From Staphylococcus microti (lineage in GTDB: Bacteria; Bacillota; Bacilli; Staphylococcales; Staphylococcaceae): a DNA stretch of 64,000 nt. The stretch's first letter is position 1. Each line of letters opens with the position of its first letter. The stretch lies in contig NZ_JXWY01000034.1 in the NCBI RefSeq assembly GCF_000934465.1, positions 1 to 64,000 of the forward strand, read 5' to 3'. The translations under genes and the position numbers were made by a program. Positions 10,003 to 22,390 of the stretch are shown in pieces. The notes beneath the pieces are model-generated. The model saw only the letters and a program-made list of their open reading frames with translations, made no database searches and was not told the DNA's origin.

Positions 10003-10323
10003 ATGATTAATGTTGATATCACGTTAAACGAAGAAGGTCGCGTCACTGATATTGTGATGGATGGACACGCTGATTTTGCTGAACACGGCTCTGATATCGT
10101 ATGTGCAGGTGCATCTGCGGTACTTTTTGGAAGCGTGAATGCAATCCTCGGTTTGACATCTGAAAGACCGGATATTGATTACGATGACGATGGTGGCTAC
10201 TTTCATGTAAGAAGTGTTGATACAAACAATGAACAAGCGCAGCTCATTATGCAAGCGATGCTCATATCTCTACAAACAATTGAAGACGAATATAGTGATT
10301 TTATTAAATTAAATCTAAAGTGA
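10003..10323 (+). CDS. prp: Ribosomal-processing cysteine protease Prp
   Basis: Prp removes the N-terminal leader of ribosomal protein L27 in Firmicutes. The 106-residue protein has the catalytic pair His22 (DGHADFA) and Cys34 (DIVCAGAS), at the positions known for the S. aureus enzyme. It begins 3 nt after rplU with no visible Shine-Dalgarno sequence, so it is likely translationally coupled. It directly precedes its substrate gene rpmA. Confidence 0.95.
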   Translation: MINVDITLNEEGRVTDIVMDGHADFAEHGSDIVCAGASAVLFGSVNAILGLTSERPDIDYDDDGGYFHVRSVDTNNEQAQLIMQAMLISLQTIEDEYSDFIKLNLK

Positions 10324-10333
10324 GGTGTAACTC

Positions 10334-10618
10334 ATGCTAAAATTAAACTTACAATTTTTCGCATCTAAAAAAGGGGTAAGTTCTACAAAGAACGGACGTG
10401 ACTCTGAATCAAAACGCCTTGGTGCTAAACGTGCTGATGGACAATTCGTTACAGGTGGTTCAATCTTATTCCGTCAACGTGGAACTAAGATTTACCCAGG
10501 TGAAAACGTAGGTCGCGGTGGCGATGATACATTATTCGCTAAAATCGATGGCGTTGTTAAATTTGAACGTAAAGGTCGCGACAAAAAACAAGTATCTGTA
10601 TACGCAGTTGCTGAATAA
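10334..10618 (+). CDS. rpmA: 50S ribosomal protein L27, with cleavable leader
   Basis: L27 contacts the peptidyl-transferase centre. The 94-residue precursor begins [14 protein letters not shown]; the LNLQFF block is the Firmicutes leader cut by Prp between F9 and A10. AGGTG precedes the ATG. A strong terminator follows. Confidence 0.97.
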   Translation: MLKLNLQFFASKKGVSSTKNGRDSESKRLGAKRADGQFVTGGSILFRQRGTKIYPGENVGRGGDDTLFAKIDGVVKFERKGRDKKQVSVYAVAE

Positions 10619-10632
10619 TTTGTCGTCATTTA

Positions 10633-10668
10633 ACACCAGAAGGTAACTTCTGGTGTTTATTTATTAGG
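10633..10668 (+). terminator. Terminator after rpmA
   Basis: ACACCAGAAG (10633-10642) pairs with CTTCTGGTGT (10648-10657), followed by TTATTTATT. The remaining 10669-10842 before obg shows only AT-rich DNA with no gene. Confidence 0.85.
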
Positions 10669-10855
10669 TGGGGATTTTTTAGCTTTTTAGTTCACTATCC
10701 CGCTAATATATCTTATGATAATAAATGGCATTGTGTAGGTTATAAACAGAAGTATGACATCATTAATAGTGTCAAATATCATGAGCTTTTGCTTATCATG
10801 AAAATTTTATCCATGCCTACACGTATTAAATAGAAATGTAAAAGAGGTGAACTGG

Positions 10856-12145
10856 ATGTTTGTCGATCAAGTCAAAATATTTTTAAAGGCCGGTGACGGT
10901 GGTAATGGTATTACGGCGTATCGTCGTGAAAAATATGTACCGTTTGGTGGTCCAGCAGGTGGCGATGGCGGTCGTGGTGCGTCAGTTGTGTTTGAAGTAG
11001 ATGAAGGATTAAGAACTTTAATGGACTTTAGATATCAACGCCAATTTAAGGCGAAAAAAGGCGAAAACGGTCAAAGTAGTAATATGCATGGTAAAAATGC
11101 TGAGGACCTTGTGTTGAAAGTGCCGCCCGGTACGATTGTTAAAGACGTGGAAACGGAGCAAACGTTAGCCGACTTAGTAGAACATGGTCAACGCGCAGTG
11201 ATTGCGAAAGGTGGCCGTGGTGGTCGTGGTAACTCTCGTTTTGCGACGCCTAAAAACCCTGCACCAGACTTTAGTGAAAATGGTGAACCGGGTGAGGAGT
11301 TAGAAGTTGTGCTTGAATTGAAACTTTTAGCGGATGTTGGTTTAGTTGGGTTTCCAAGTGTTGGTAAGTCAACATTGTTATCGATTGTTTCTAAAGCAAA
11401 ACCGAAAATTGGTGCTTATCATTTTACAACGATTCAACCCAACCTCGGTGTGGTTGTTACACCGGATCAACGCAGTTTCGTACTAGCGGACTTACCAGGT
11501 CTTATTGAAGGTGCGTCTGAAGGTGTTGGTTTAGGTCATCAATTTTTACGTCACGTTGAACGTACGAAAGTTATTGTGCATGTGATTGATATGAGTGGTA
11601 TGGAGGGGCGAGATCCTTTTGAAGATTACCAAACGATTAATCATGAGTTGAAAGCGTATCAACACCGTTTAGAAGAGCGTCCACAAATTGTCGTTGCGAA
11701 CAAGATGGATATTCCAGAAGCTGCTGAACAACTGGAACTTTTTAAAGAACAATTAGGTTCTGATGTACCTGTTGTGCCAATTTCTTCATATACGAGAGAA
11801 AATATTGACCAGTTGTTATATACGATTGCGAATACGTTAGAAGAAGTCAAAGACATCGACTTTAATGAAGAGGAAAAAGCGGATGAAACAAACCGTGTTC
11901 TATACAAACATACACCGTCTCAAGATAAGTTTGAAATTACACGCGATGACGATGGTGCATATGTTGTGAGCGGTAACGCAATTGAGCGTATGTTCAAGAT
12001 GACTGATTTCAACAGTGATCCAGCGGTACGTCGTTTTGCACGTCAAATGCGTTCGATGGGTATTGATGATGCATTGCGTGAGCGTGGTGCGGAAAATGGC
12101 GATATTGTCCGAATTCTTGGCGGAGAATTTGAATTTATTGAATAA
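10856..12145 (+). CDS. obg: GTPase ObgE/CgtA
   Basis: This is an essential GTPase of 50S assembly and stress signalling. The 429-residue protein has the glycine-rich Obg fold ([18 protein letters not shown]), a GTPase domain with GFPSVGKST (P-loop), DLPGLIEG and NKMD, and a C-terminal OCT domain. ATG 10856 with AGAGGTG at a 6-nt spacing is chosen over GTG 10847, which lies inside that ribosome site. Confidence 0.97.
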   Translation: MFVDQVKIFLKAGDGGNGITAYRREKYVPFGGPAGGDGGRGASVVFEVDEGLRTLMDFRYQRQFKAKKGENGQSSNMHGKNAEDLVLKVPPGTIVKDVETEQTLADLVEHGQRAVIAKGGRGGRGNSRFATPKNPAPDFSENGEPGEELEVVLELKLLADVGLVGFPSVGKSTLLSIVSKAKPKIGAYHFTTIQPNLGVVVTPDQRSFVLADLPGLIEGASEGVGLGHQFLRHVERTKVIVHVIDMSGMEGRDPFEDYQTINHELKAYQHRLEERPQIVVANKMDIPEAAEQLELFKEQLGSDVPVVPISSYTRENIDQLLYTIANTLEEVKDIDFNEEEKADETNRVLYKHTPSQDKFEITRDDDGAYVVSGNAIERMFKMTDFNSDPAVRRFARQMRSMGIDDALRERGAENGDIVRILGGEFEFIE

Positions 12146-12168
12146 GAATCGGATAAGGGGACGACAGG

Positions 12169-12612
12169 ATGAAACCGAAATTTTATTTAATTCGTGAAGA
12201 TGTTTTGCCATATGTAGTTGAGAAAGTTTTAAAAGTGAAAGCTTCATTGAAAGAGAATCCAGCGATGACCGTGCAAGAGGCGGTTGTACTACACGATTGT
12301 TCTCGAAGTGCGTTTTATAAATATCGAGATACGATTTTTCCGCTCGAAGATATGAAACAAGATTTAGAAGCTTTTACGATTATTTTATTTGTGAATGATA
12401 AGGTTGGGATTTTAGCGCACATACTTGAAAAGCTATCAGCATTGAACTTTTCTGTGCTAACGATTCATCAAAGTGTACCTATTGATGAAAAAGCATCCAT
12501 TACGTTATCGCTAAATGCAAGTAAAGCAACGTTAAATGCGTATGAGATTATTAATGAATTACGCAAAATGGATTATGTTTATAATGTAGATATTATAGGT
12601 ATGAACATGTAA
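12169..12612 (+). CDS. pheB: ACT-domain protein PheB (UPF0735)
   Basis: The 147-residue protein has an N-terminal helical part with a helix-turn-helix look (CSRSAFYKYRD) and a C-terminal ACT domain (about 68-145, DKVGILAHIL). ACT domains usually bind amino acids. B. subtilis PheB lies next to obg as here, but its role is not settled. GGGGAC serves as ribosome site. Confidence 0.85.
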   Translation: MKPKFYLIREDVLPYVVEKVLKVKASLKENPAMTVQEAVVLHDCSRSAFYKYRDTIFPLEDMKQDLEAFTIILFVNDKVGILAHILEKLSALNFSVLTIHQSVPIDEKASITLSLNASKATLNAYEIINELRKMDYVYNVDIIGMNM

Positions 12613-12625
12613 GGAGTAGAGTGAA

Positions 12626-13225
12626 ATGTATGCATATATACGTGGTACTGTGACGGAACTTCAACCTTCACATATCGTAGTGGAAACTTCTTCAGGCATC
12701 GGCTATGAAATACAAACACCTAATTCATATCGTTTTCAAAACCAATTGCAACAACAAGTCATCGTGTATACGTCATTAATCGTACGAGAAGATGCACAAT
12801 TGTTGTATGGGTTTATCAATCAAGAAGAAAAGTCGATGTTTTTAAGCTTGATTAAGGTAACTGGCATTGGGCCGAAATCGGCGCTTGCTATTTTAGCTGC
12901 GAGCACACCGGCACAAGTTAAACGTGCGATTGAACAAGAAGACGACACCTATTTAACACAGTTTCCTGGCATTGGTAAAAAGACAGCACGTCAAATCATT
13001 TTAGACCTTAAAGGGAAAGTGGTCGTTGAATCGACGGTTGATGAAGGCCAATTAACGATTGAGATGAATCAAGGTGAACCTATTTATAAAGATGCGTTGC
13101 TTGCTTTGGATGCGTTAGGTTATTCTAAACGTGAATTACAAAAAGTTGAGAAAGCGATGCAGAAACAGACGTTTGATTCTGTAGACGAAGCTGTGAAGTT
13201 TGGATTGAAACAATTGATAGGATAG
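12626..13225 (+). CDS. ruvA: Holliday junction branch-migration protein RuvA
   Basis: RuvA is a tetramer that grips the four-way junction and loads RuvB. The 199-residue protein has an N-terminal OB fold, two helix-hairpin-helix motifs (VTGIGPKSA and FPGIGKKTA) and the C-terminal RuvB-binding domain. It is followed 10 nt later by ruvB. Confidence 0.97.
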   Translation: MYAYIRGTVTELQPSHIVVETSSGIGYEIQTPNSYRFQNQLQQQVIVYTSLIVREDAQLLYGFINQEEKSMFLSLIKVTGIGPKSALAILAASTPAQVKRAIEQEDDTYLTQFPGIGKKTARQIILDLKGKVVVESTVDEGQLTIEMNQGEPIYKDALLALDALGYSKRELQKVEKAMQKQTFDSVDEAVKFGLKQLIG

Positions 13226-13235
13226 GAGGTGCCTT

Positions 13236-14234
13236 ATGGATCAAGACCGTATGATGGACGGACATGAAAATACATTTGATGATGCGTTTGAATTATCTTT
13301 ACGCCCTGAATATTTACGCCAATACATTGGACAATCTGCTATCAAGTCGAATTTAGAGGTGTTTATTCAAGCTGCCAAGTTACGTGAAGAACCTTTAGAC
13401 CATGTCTTATTGTTTGGCCCGCCAGGACTTGGTAAAACAACGTTATCCCATATTATTGCCAATGAAATGGGTGTCAATATGCGGACGGTATCCGGCCCTT
13501 CTATCGAGCGACCGGGTGATTTAGCTGCAATTCTTACAAACTTGCAACCAGGCGATGTTTTATTTATCGATGAAATTCATCGCCTCAGCAGTGTCGTTGA
13601 AGAAGTACTTTATCCTGCTATGGAAGATTTCTTCTTAGATATTGTTGTAGGTAAAGGAGAAGAAGCACGGAGTATTCGCATTGACTTACCACCATTTACA
13701 CTCGTCGGTGCGACAACACGTGCAGGTAGTTTGACTGGCCCGTTACGTGATCGTTTCGGTGTACATTTACGGTTGGAGTATTACAGTGAAGATGATTTGC
13801 AGCATATTATTATGCGTACTGCAGAAGTACTAGGCACTGCGATTGATAAAGAAAGTGCTCGAGAAATTGCAAAGCGTAGTCGTGGGACGCCAAGGATTGC
13901 CAATCGTTTATTGAAACGTATTCGTGATTTCCAACAGGTAAACCAAGACGATATGATTTATATCGAAACGACGAAACATGCTTTACATCTATTGCAAGTT
14001 GATGATCAAGGATTAGATTATATCGACCATAAAATGATGGCATGTATTATCGAACAATATCGTGGTGGGCCAGTTGGTCTTGATACAATTGCTGTGTCGA
14101 TTGGGGAAGAACGTGTGACGATTGAGGATGTGTATGAACCGTTTCTTATTCAGAAAGGTTTTCTTGAACGTACACCACGTGGTCGAAAGGCGACCCCATT
14201 TGCTTATGAGCACTTCAATTATCCACAAAAGTGA
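13236..14234 (+). CDS. ruvB: Holliday junction helicase RuvB
   Basis: This AAA+ motor drives branch migration. The 332-residue protein has Walker [10 protein letters not shown] near residue 62, Walker B DEIHR, sensor GATTRAG and a C-terminal winged helix ([10 protein letters not shown]). AGGAGG precedes the ATG. It is in an operon with ruvA, queA and tgt. Confidence 0.98.
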   Translation: MDQDRMMDGHENTFDDAFELSLRPEYLRQYIGQSAIKSNLEVFIQAAKLREEPLDHVLLFGPPGLGKTTLSHIIANEMGVNMRTVSGPSIERPGDLAAILTNLQPGDVLFIDEIHRLSSVVEEVLYPAMEDFFLDIVVGKGEEARSIRIDLPPFTLVGATTRAGSLTGPLRDRFGVHLRLEYYSEDDLQHIIMRTAEVLGTAIDKESAREIAKRSRGTPRIANRLLKRIRDFQQVNQDDMIYIETTKHALHLLQVDDQGLDYIDHKMMACIIEQYRGGPVGLDTIAVSIGEERVTIEDVYEPFLIQKGFLERTPRGRKATPFAYEHFNYPQK

Positions 14235-14246
14235 GGAGTTTGCACG

Positions 14247-16429
<2,183 letters not shown>

Positions 16430-16444
16430 ATAGGAGTTTGATTT

Positions 16445-16708
16445 ATGTCTTCGGTTATTAGTTTATTGCCACTTATACTATTATTTGTTGTAATGTGGTT
16501 CTTTATGATTCGTCCACAACAAAAACGTGCGAAAGAGCATCGTGAAATGGTAGAACAATTACAAGCAGGTCAACGTGTTACAACTATCGGCGGTATCAAA
16601 GGAACTGTTCGTGCTGTAGATGAAACAACAGCTGTTATTACAGTGAATGGTAAAGGCACTGAGCTTTCATTTGAAAAACAAGCAATTAAGCAAGTTGACC
16701 CATCATAA
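16445..16708 (+). CDS. yajC: Preprotein translocase accessory subunit YajC
   Basis: This is a small SecDF-associated membrane protein. The 87-residue chain has one N-terminal helix (about 4-23), then FMIRPQQKRAKEH and a KOW-like RVTTIGGIKGTV segment. A terminator and a separate promoter divide it from secDF. Confidence 0.93.
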   Translation: MSSVISLLPLILLFVVMWFFMIRPQQKRAKEHREMVEQLQAGQRVTTIGGIKGTVRAVDETTAVITVNGKGTELSFEKQAIKQVDPS

Positions 16709-16741
16709 AATCATATACATGCAATGCCATGTATAAATAAC

Positions 16742-16782
16742 GGCTGGGACAATATGACGTTGTCCCAGCTTCTATCGTTTTT
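16742..16782 (+). terminator. Terminator after yajC, GGCTGGGAC hairpin type
   Basis: GGCTGGGACA (16742-16751) pairs with TGTCCCAGCT (16761-16770), followed by a T-rich tail. It resembles other GGGAC/GTCCC hairpins in this window. Confidence 0.8.
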
Positions 16783-16813
16783 ACGGCAATAAAAGGTAAG
16801 ATACTGCAATATT

Positions 16814-16842
16814 TTTACGAATCAACTTGAATTTGATATGAT
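16814..16842 (+). promoter_or_regulatory. Probable SigA promoter of secDF
   Basis: TTTACG (16814-16819) and TATGAT (16837-16842) are 17 nt apart. The transcript would carry a leader of about 95 nt. Confidence 0.5.
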
Positions 16843-16941
16843 AGTACATGTTGATTGAGAGGCATGTCAGACATATTTTTTAAGTGATAACATCCGCAGA
16901 CATGAATTTCAATAAGAAGTATAGATAAATGAGGTGTTTTT

Positions 16942-19221
16942 GTGAAAAAAGCAAGTAGGTTGGTTGCATTTTTCGTGCTCGTCGCATTGCTATTCGGTAT
17001 GATGGCGTCGACGTATAAAAATGTAATCAAAGATGTTAGCCTAGGGCTCGATTTACAAGGTGGGTTTGAAGTCCTTTACCAAGTAGATCCTCTTGAAAAA
17101 GGAGATAAGATTGACAGTACAGCAGTTGAGTCCACTGCTAAGACGTTGGAAAGACGTGTCAATGTATTAGGAGTTTCAGAACCTAAAATTCAAGTAGAAG
17201 ATAAGAACCGTATTCGTGTGCAATTAGCGGGTGTTAAAGATCAAAGTCAAGCACGTAAAATCTTATCATCACAAGCGAATTTAACGATTCGTGATGCAGA
17301 TGATAAAGTATTACTTACGGGGAAAGACTTAGTTCAAGGCTCAGCGAAACAAGAATTCAAGCAAAATACGAATGCGCCCGCTGTTACGTTTAAATTAAAA
17401 GACAGCAAAAAATTTGCGAAAGTGACAGAAGAAATTTCTAAAAAAGATGAGAATGTCATGGTCGTATGGCTAGACTTCAAAAAAGGTGATAGCTACGAAG
17501 ATGAAAAAGTCAAAGAAGATCCAAAATATATTTCGGCTGCATCTGTAGAACAAGCGATTGACTCTGAAAGTGTAGAAATTTCAGGTGGTTTCCAAGGTGA
17601 AGATGGTATTGCTGAAGCGAAACAAATTGCTGACCTGTTAAATTCAGGTTCATTACCAGTTAACTTGAAAGAAATCTATTCAACTTCTGTCGGGGCACAA
17701 TTCGGTCAAGATGCATTGGATAAAACGATTTTCGCCTCAATTTTAGGTGTCGGTATTATCTTTGCATTTATGTTGGTGTTCTACCATATTCCGGGTGCAA
17801 TTGCGGTTATCACGTTAACAACATATATTTACTTAACAATGGTGGCGTTTAACTTTATCGGTGGTGTGTTAACACTTCCAGGTTTGGCAGCCCTCGTGTT
17901 AGGTGTTGGGATGGCTGTCGATGCGAACATCATTATGTACGAGCGTATTAAAGATGAAATACGCATCGGTCGAACGCTTAAACAAGCATATAGCAAAGCG
18001 AATAAAAGTTCGTTTATTACCATTTTAGATGCCAACTTAACGACTGTTTTAGCGGCAACTGTATTGTTCTTCTTCGGGGAAAGCTCTGTTAAAGGTTTCG
18101 CGACAATGCTCTTGCTAGCTATTCTTATGAGTTTCGTAACAGCTGTATTCTTAACACGTATTCTGTTATCGTTACTCGTACATTCAAACTTCTTCAAGAA
18201 AAAAATGTGGTTGTTTGGTGTGAGAAAGAAAGATATTCATGATATTAATGAAGGCTATGATGTACCTGACCTTCATACACCGTACGATAAAATCGACTTT
18301 ATGAAGTTGGCGAAACCATTATTTGCATTAAGTGGTATTGTCATTATCGCAGGTGTTGTGATTATCTCTATTTTCAAATTGAATTTAGGTATTGATTTCA
18401 CATCTGGTACACGTGTTGATTTCCAAGCTGAACAACGTTTAAAACAAACGGAAATCGAAAAGAAAATGGAAGATATCGACTTAAAACCAAATCAAATGTC
18501 TATCGGTGGCGACAAAGAACAAAATGCATCAATGCAATACAAACGTGATTTAACGAAAGAAGAAATTTCTAAATTGAAATCAACGTTAAATGACGCATAC
18601 AATGCAGATCCATCTGTCAATACAGTGTCACCAACCATTGGTCAAGAGTTAGCGAAAAATGCGATGTTAGCTGTTGTGCTTGCGTCAATTGGTATGATTA
18701 TCTACATCACGCTACGTTTCGAGTGGCGCATGGGTATTTCATCTATCATCTCGCTATTACACGATGCGTTTATGATTATTGCCGTATTTAGTTTATTACG
18801 TCTAGAAGTAGATATTACATTTATTGCTGCGGTATTAACGATTATTGGTTATTCGATCAATGATACAATCGTTACATTTGACCGTGTGCGTGAAATGTTG
18901 GCAAACGTCAAAGTGATTACGAAAGAAGAACAAATTGACTACATTGTTAATAGTTCTATTCGTCAAACATTAACACGTTCGATTAATACTGTGTTAACCG
19001 TTATTGTAGTCGTTGTTGCATTATTAATTTTTGGTGCATCAAGTATTTTCAACTTCTCCTTAGCATTATTAATCGGTTTAGTATCTGGTGTATACTCATC
19101 TATTTTCATTGCTGTACCATTATGGGGCATGTTGAAAAAACGCGAGTTACGTAAATCTGACAATCATAAATTAGTCGTATACAAACGTAAACGTACAAAC
19201 GAAGAAAAAGTATTAGTATAA
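16942..19221 (+). CDS. secDF: Protein translocase subunit SecDF (fused)
   Basis: SecDF uses the proton gradient to pull exported proteins out of SecYEG. The 759-residue protein joins SecD and SecF in one chain, as in staphylococci and bacilli. The SecD half has an N-terminal helix, LGLDLQGGFEVLYQV, a large external P1 domain and LGVGMAVDANIIMYERIKDE. The SecF half has LGIDFTSGTRVDF and IGYSINDTIVTFDRVRE. Twelve membrane helices are expected. Confidence 0.97.
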   Translation: MKKASRLVAFFVLVALLFGMMASTYKNVIKDVSLGLDLQGGFEVLYQVDPLEKGDKIDSTAVESTAKTLERRVNVLGVSEPKIQVEDKNRIRVQLAGVKDQSQARKILSSQANLTIRDADDKVLLTGKDLVQGSAKQEFKQNTNAPAVTFKLKDSKKFAKVTEEISKKDENVMVVWLDFKKGDSYEDEKVKEDPKYISAASVEQAIDSESVEISGGFQGEDGIAEAKQIADLLNSGSLPVNLKEIYSTSVGAQFGQDALDKTIFASILGVGIIFAFMLVFYHIPGAIAVITLTTYIYLTMVAFNFIGGVLTLPGLAALVLGVGMAVDANIIMYERIKDEIRIGRTLKQAYSKANKSSFITILDANLTTVLAATVLFFFGESSVKGFATMLLLAILMSFVTAVFLTRILLSLLVHSNFFKKKMWLFGVRKKDIHDINEGYDVPDLHTPYDKIDFMKLAKPLFALSGIVIIAGVVIISIFKLNLGIDFTSGTRVDFQAEQRLKQTEIEKKMEDIDLKPNQMSIGGDKEQNASMQYKRDLTKEEISKLKSTLNDAYNADPSVNTVSPTIGQELAKNAMLAVVLASIGMIIYITLRFEWRMGISSIISLLHDAFMIIAVFSLLRLEVDITFIAAVLTIIGYSINDTIVTFDRVREMLANVKVITKEEQIDYIVNSSIRQTLTRSINTVLTVIVVVVALLIFGASSIFNFSLALLIGLVSGVYSSIFIAVPLWGMLKKRELRKSDNHKLVVYKRKRTNEEKVLV

Positions 19222-19229
19222 GCAAACAA

Positions 19230-19271
19230 AAAAGTCATGTGTTATTGTAAGGAAATAGCACATGGCTTTTT
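19230..19271 (+). terminator. Terminator after secDF
   Basis: AAAGTCATGTG (19231-19241) pairs with CACATGGCTTT (19259-19269), followed by T's. Confidence 0.75.
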
Positions 19272-19336
19272 GCATGCTACTTTTTATTTGGCGTACTTTT
19301 CGATATAATACGGTTTGTGGAAAGAGGTATATAACG

Positions 19337-21622
19337 ATGATAAAACCGAAATATCAGTGGATAACTCGTGAAGATAATCCTAAAATTGATGATACATTGA
19401 TTCGACAATTTAATATTACGCCGATTATGCAGCGTATTTTAGAAGGCAAAGGTATTGTTCGTGAAACTGAATTGAAGGCTGTTTTAGAAGATCAACCTAT
19501 CTTTCATGATACAGAATTGTTAAGTGATATGACAAAAGCAGTAACACGTATTCAACAAGCGATTACAAACCAAGAACCGATTCTTGTCTATGGTGACTAT
19601 GACGCGGATGGTGTGACTTCTACGACGATTATGGTAGATGCACTGCGTCGACTTGGTGCTGTCGTAGGATGGTACATTCCAAACCGATTTACAGAAGGCT
19701 ACGGACCGAGTGAAGCAGCGTTTCAAAATGCAGTGGATGAAGGCGTCTCGCTAATTATCACAGTTGACAATGGGATACAAGGACATGATGAGATTGAAAT
19801 GGTCCAACAGCAAGGTGTCGATGTAATTGTGACGGATCACCATGAAATTGGTCCAACGATGCCTAGTGCATATGCGATTGTTCATCCGATGCATCCCGAC
19901 TATGACTATCCATGTCGTTATTTATGCGGTGCGGGTGTGGCGTTAAAAGTAGCAAGTGCATTGTTAGGAGATCAACTGCCAACGACGTATTGGGGGCTTG
20001 CAGCGATTGGAACAGTAGCAGACCTAGTGCCACTTACGGATGAAAACAGAGCGATTGTTAAAAAAGGGCTTAAGCAGTTGAATGATGATAAACCCGTATC
20101 CGTTTCAGCGATTTTAGAACAGGCGGGTTATGACGATGCCATTACAGAAGAGACGATTGGCTTTTTAATAGCACCACGATTGAATGCCGTTGGACGTTTA
20201 GACGATGCCAGTTTAGCTGCTGAGTTATTAATGGCTGAAGATGAAGAAGAAGCATTATTTTTAGCAGAACAAGTCGAGCACTTTAATCAAGAGCGTAAAG
20301 ATATTGTGAGTACCATTGCTGATGAGGCGCTTGCGATGGCAGCAACTTTTGTAGAACGTGGACATCAATTTTTAGTGCTTGCTCAAGAAAGTTGGCATGA
20401 AGGTGTACTAGGTATTGTAGCATCGCGTATTGTCGACACATATCATTTGCCGACGATGGTATTGAACTTAGATGTGGAAAAAGAACATGCTAAAGGATCG
20501 GCACGAAGCATTGAACAAGTCTCTATGTTTGATGCGTTATCACAGCAATCGCAGCTGATTCAAAAGTTTGGTGGGCACCATATGGCAGCAGGCCTTACAT
20601 TAGACTTGAATGATGTCGATGCACTCCGTGAAGGCCTCAATCATTGGATGCACGAAGCATATGCAGATGTGTCATTACAGCCAACAAAAACGGTTGATGC
20701 GGTTGTGTGTCTTGAAGATATTACGATAGATAACATTCAAGCGATGCATCGCTTAAGACCATTTGGTATGGGATTTAGTAAACCACTTCTTCAATTGGCT
20801 GGTATGCAAGTCCAACAAGCGAAAGCAATGGGGCAGCAGCAAAAACATCTGAAAGTGTCATTTGAAAATACTTCGATGCAAGCCATTTATTGGAATAATG
20901 GCCCCCGTGCAGCTGAATTGATGAGTGGGCAAGCTTTGGATATGATTGGCGAGTTACAAATCAACGAGTGGAATGGCAATCGTAGTGCGCAGTTTATTTT
21001 AATGGATATGGCAAGTAATGAACGACAAATTTTAGATTACCGCAGTAAAAATAAAAAGCTGCCGACGTTTGAAACGGATGACAATGTGAGCTATTTTATT
21101 CATCCGAGTCGTGATAAAACGCACGACAATGAGTTTTATTATGGTGAAGCAATTCCAGCGCATTATGAAAAATGTGTCTTTCGTGATTTACCATTAACGA
21201 TGGAAGATATTGAAGCGACTTTACAACAACTGGACGTGTCACAAATATATTTAGTATTTGCACATGAGCGTTCTGTTTATTTTGAAGGCATTCCACAGCA
21301 AGCACTGTTTAAACAATGTTATAAAGCGTTAATGCAAAAAGGGCAAACGAATCTTGCACAAGATGGCATGGCGTTGTGTCAGCATTTAAATGTGAAGCCG
21401 AACGACTTGAAATTTATGTTGAAAGTTTTTCTCGACCTAGGTCTTATAGCGCAAAAAGATGGTATAATTGAAACGGTGCAACAAAGTGATAAGCGACCGA
21501 TTGAGTCGAGTCGTGTCTATCAAGCACGCGTTCAGCGATTAGAAGTTGAAAAACAATTACTTTATGACGAATTTAGTGCGGTTAAAGCATGGATTGAGAC
21601 ATCATTGGCACGCACGAAGTAG
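19337..21622 (+). CDS. recJ: Single-strand DNA-specific exonuclease RecJ
   Basis: RecJ degrades single-stranded DNA 5' to 3' in recombination and repair. The 761-residue protein has DHH-family motifs [16 protein letters not shown] and GGHHMAAG, plus the extra C-terminal domain of Firmicutes RecJ. ATG 19337 with AAAGAGG upstream is preferred; the frame is open to 19262, but that part overlaps the terminator of secDF. Confidence 0.95.
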   Translation: MIKPKYQWITREDNPKIDDTLIRQFNITPIMQRILEGKGIVRETELKAVLEDQPIFHDTELLSDMTKAVTRIQQAITNQEPILVYGDYDADGVTSTTIMVDALRRLGAVVGWYIPNRFTEGYGPSEAAFQNAVDEGVSLIITVDNGIQGHDEIEMVQQQGVDVIVTDHHEIGPTMPSAYAIVHPMHPDYDYPCRYLCGAGVALKVASALLGDQLPTTYWGLAAIGTVADLVPLTDENRAIVKKGLKQLNDDKPVSVSAILEQAGYDDAITEETIGFLIAPRLNAVGRLDDASLAAELLMAEDEEEALFLAEQVEHFNQERKDIVSTIADEALAMAATFVERGHQFLVLAQESWHEGVLGIVASRIVDTYHLPTMVLNLDVEKEHAKGSARSIEQVSMFDALSQQSQLIQKFGGHHMAAGLTLDLNDVDALREGLNHWMHEAYADVSLQPTKTVDAVVCLEDITIDNIQAMHRLRPFGMGFSKPLLQLAGMQVQQAKAMGQQQKHLKVSFENTSMQAIYWNNGPRAAELMSGQALDMIGELQINEWNGNRSAQFILMDMASNERQILDYRSKNKKLPTFETDDNVSYFIHPSRDKTHDNEFYYGEAIPAHYEKCVFRDLPLTMEDIEATLQQLDVSQIYLVFAHERSVYFEGIPQQALFKQCYKALMQKGQTNLAQDGMALCQHLNVKPNDLKFMLKVFLDLGLIAQKDGIIETVQQSDKRPIESSRVYQARVQRLEVEKQLLYDEFSAVKAWIETSLARTK

Positions 21623-21632
21623 GAGGATATCG

Positions 21633-22151
21633 ATGGATTTAAAACAATACGTATCAGAGGTACAAGATTGGCCTCAAAAAGGCGTGAGCTTTAAAGATAT
21701 AACAACAATTATGGATAACGGTGAAGCATATGGCTATGCAACGGACCAAATTGTAAAATATGCGAAAGAAAAAAATGTCGATATAGTAGTCGGACCAGAA
21801 GCAAGAGGTTTTATCATTGGGTGTCCTGTTGCGTATGCGATGGGTATTGGATTTGCACCTGTTCGTAAAGAAGGCAAACTACCGAGAGAGGTCATTCGTT
21901 ATGAATACGACTTAGAATATGGTAGCAATGTTTTAACAATGCATGCAGATGCGATTAAACCAGGTCAACGTGTATTAATTACAGATGACTTGTTAGCAAC
22001 AGGTGGTACGATTGAAGCGGCGATCAATCTTGTAGAACAACAAGGTGGTATTGTTGCGGGTATTGCATTTATTATTGAATTAGCATACTTAAACGGTATG
22101 GATAGAATAAAAGATTACGACGTGATGTGCTTAACATCATACGATGAATAA
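21633..22151 (+). CDS. apt: Adenine phosphoribosyltransferase
   Basis: Apt salvages adenine to AMP with PRPP. The 172-residue protein has the PRPP loop [13 protein letters not shown] and [14 protein letters not shown] 21633 follows AGGAGG. It lies 10 nt after recJ and probably shares its mRNA. Purine salvage next to rsh is the usual Firmicutes order. Confidence 0.96.
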   Translation: MDLKQYVSEVQDWPQKGVSFKDITTIMDNGEAYGYATDQIVKYAKEKNVDIVVGPEARGFIIGCPVAYAMGIGFAPVRKEGKLPREVIRYEYDLEYGSNVLTMHADAIKPGQRVLITDDLLATGGTIEAAINLVEQQGGIVAGIAFIIELAYLNGMDRIKDYDVMCLTSYDE

Positions 22152-22184
22152 AATATGTATGTTACGTTGAAAGTATCAACTTGG

Positions 22185-22221
22185 AAGCGGAATGGCTAAA
22201 GCTGTTCTGCTTTTTATTATT
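22185..22221 (+). terminator. Terminator after apt
   Basis: AAGCGGAA (22185-22192) pairs, with one G-U, to TTCTGCTT (22205-22212), followed by TTTATTATTTT. Confidence 0.65.
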
Positions 22222-22328
22222 TTGTCACAAAAGAGACACTAAAAAGTTTGCAAATCTAATCATTTTATAGTGTGTACAACTGTGTCACAGCGTTAAAAAG
22301 TGATAAGATAAAAAGATACGGCATATAG

Positions 22329-22357
22329 TTCAATTATTGCAATGCTTGTAGTATGAT
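22329..22357 (+). promoter_or_regulatory. Probable promoter of rsh
   Basis: TTCAAT (22329-22334) and TATGAT (22352-22357) are 17 nt apart, about 34 nt before the TTG start. Confidence 0.5.
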
Positions 22358-22390
22358 AGAATTAATATTGATTTTGTTGGGGGTGTCCAC

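Noticed and set aside
19262-19336. 25-residue upstream extension of RecJ
   Set aside because: It overlaps the secDF terminator and has no ribosome site; ATG 19337 does.
21546-21632. 29-residue upstream extension of Apt
   Set aside because: It lies within recJ; AGGAGG is just before ATG 21633 and the protein then has normal length.
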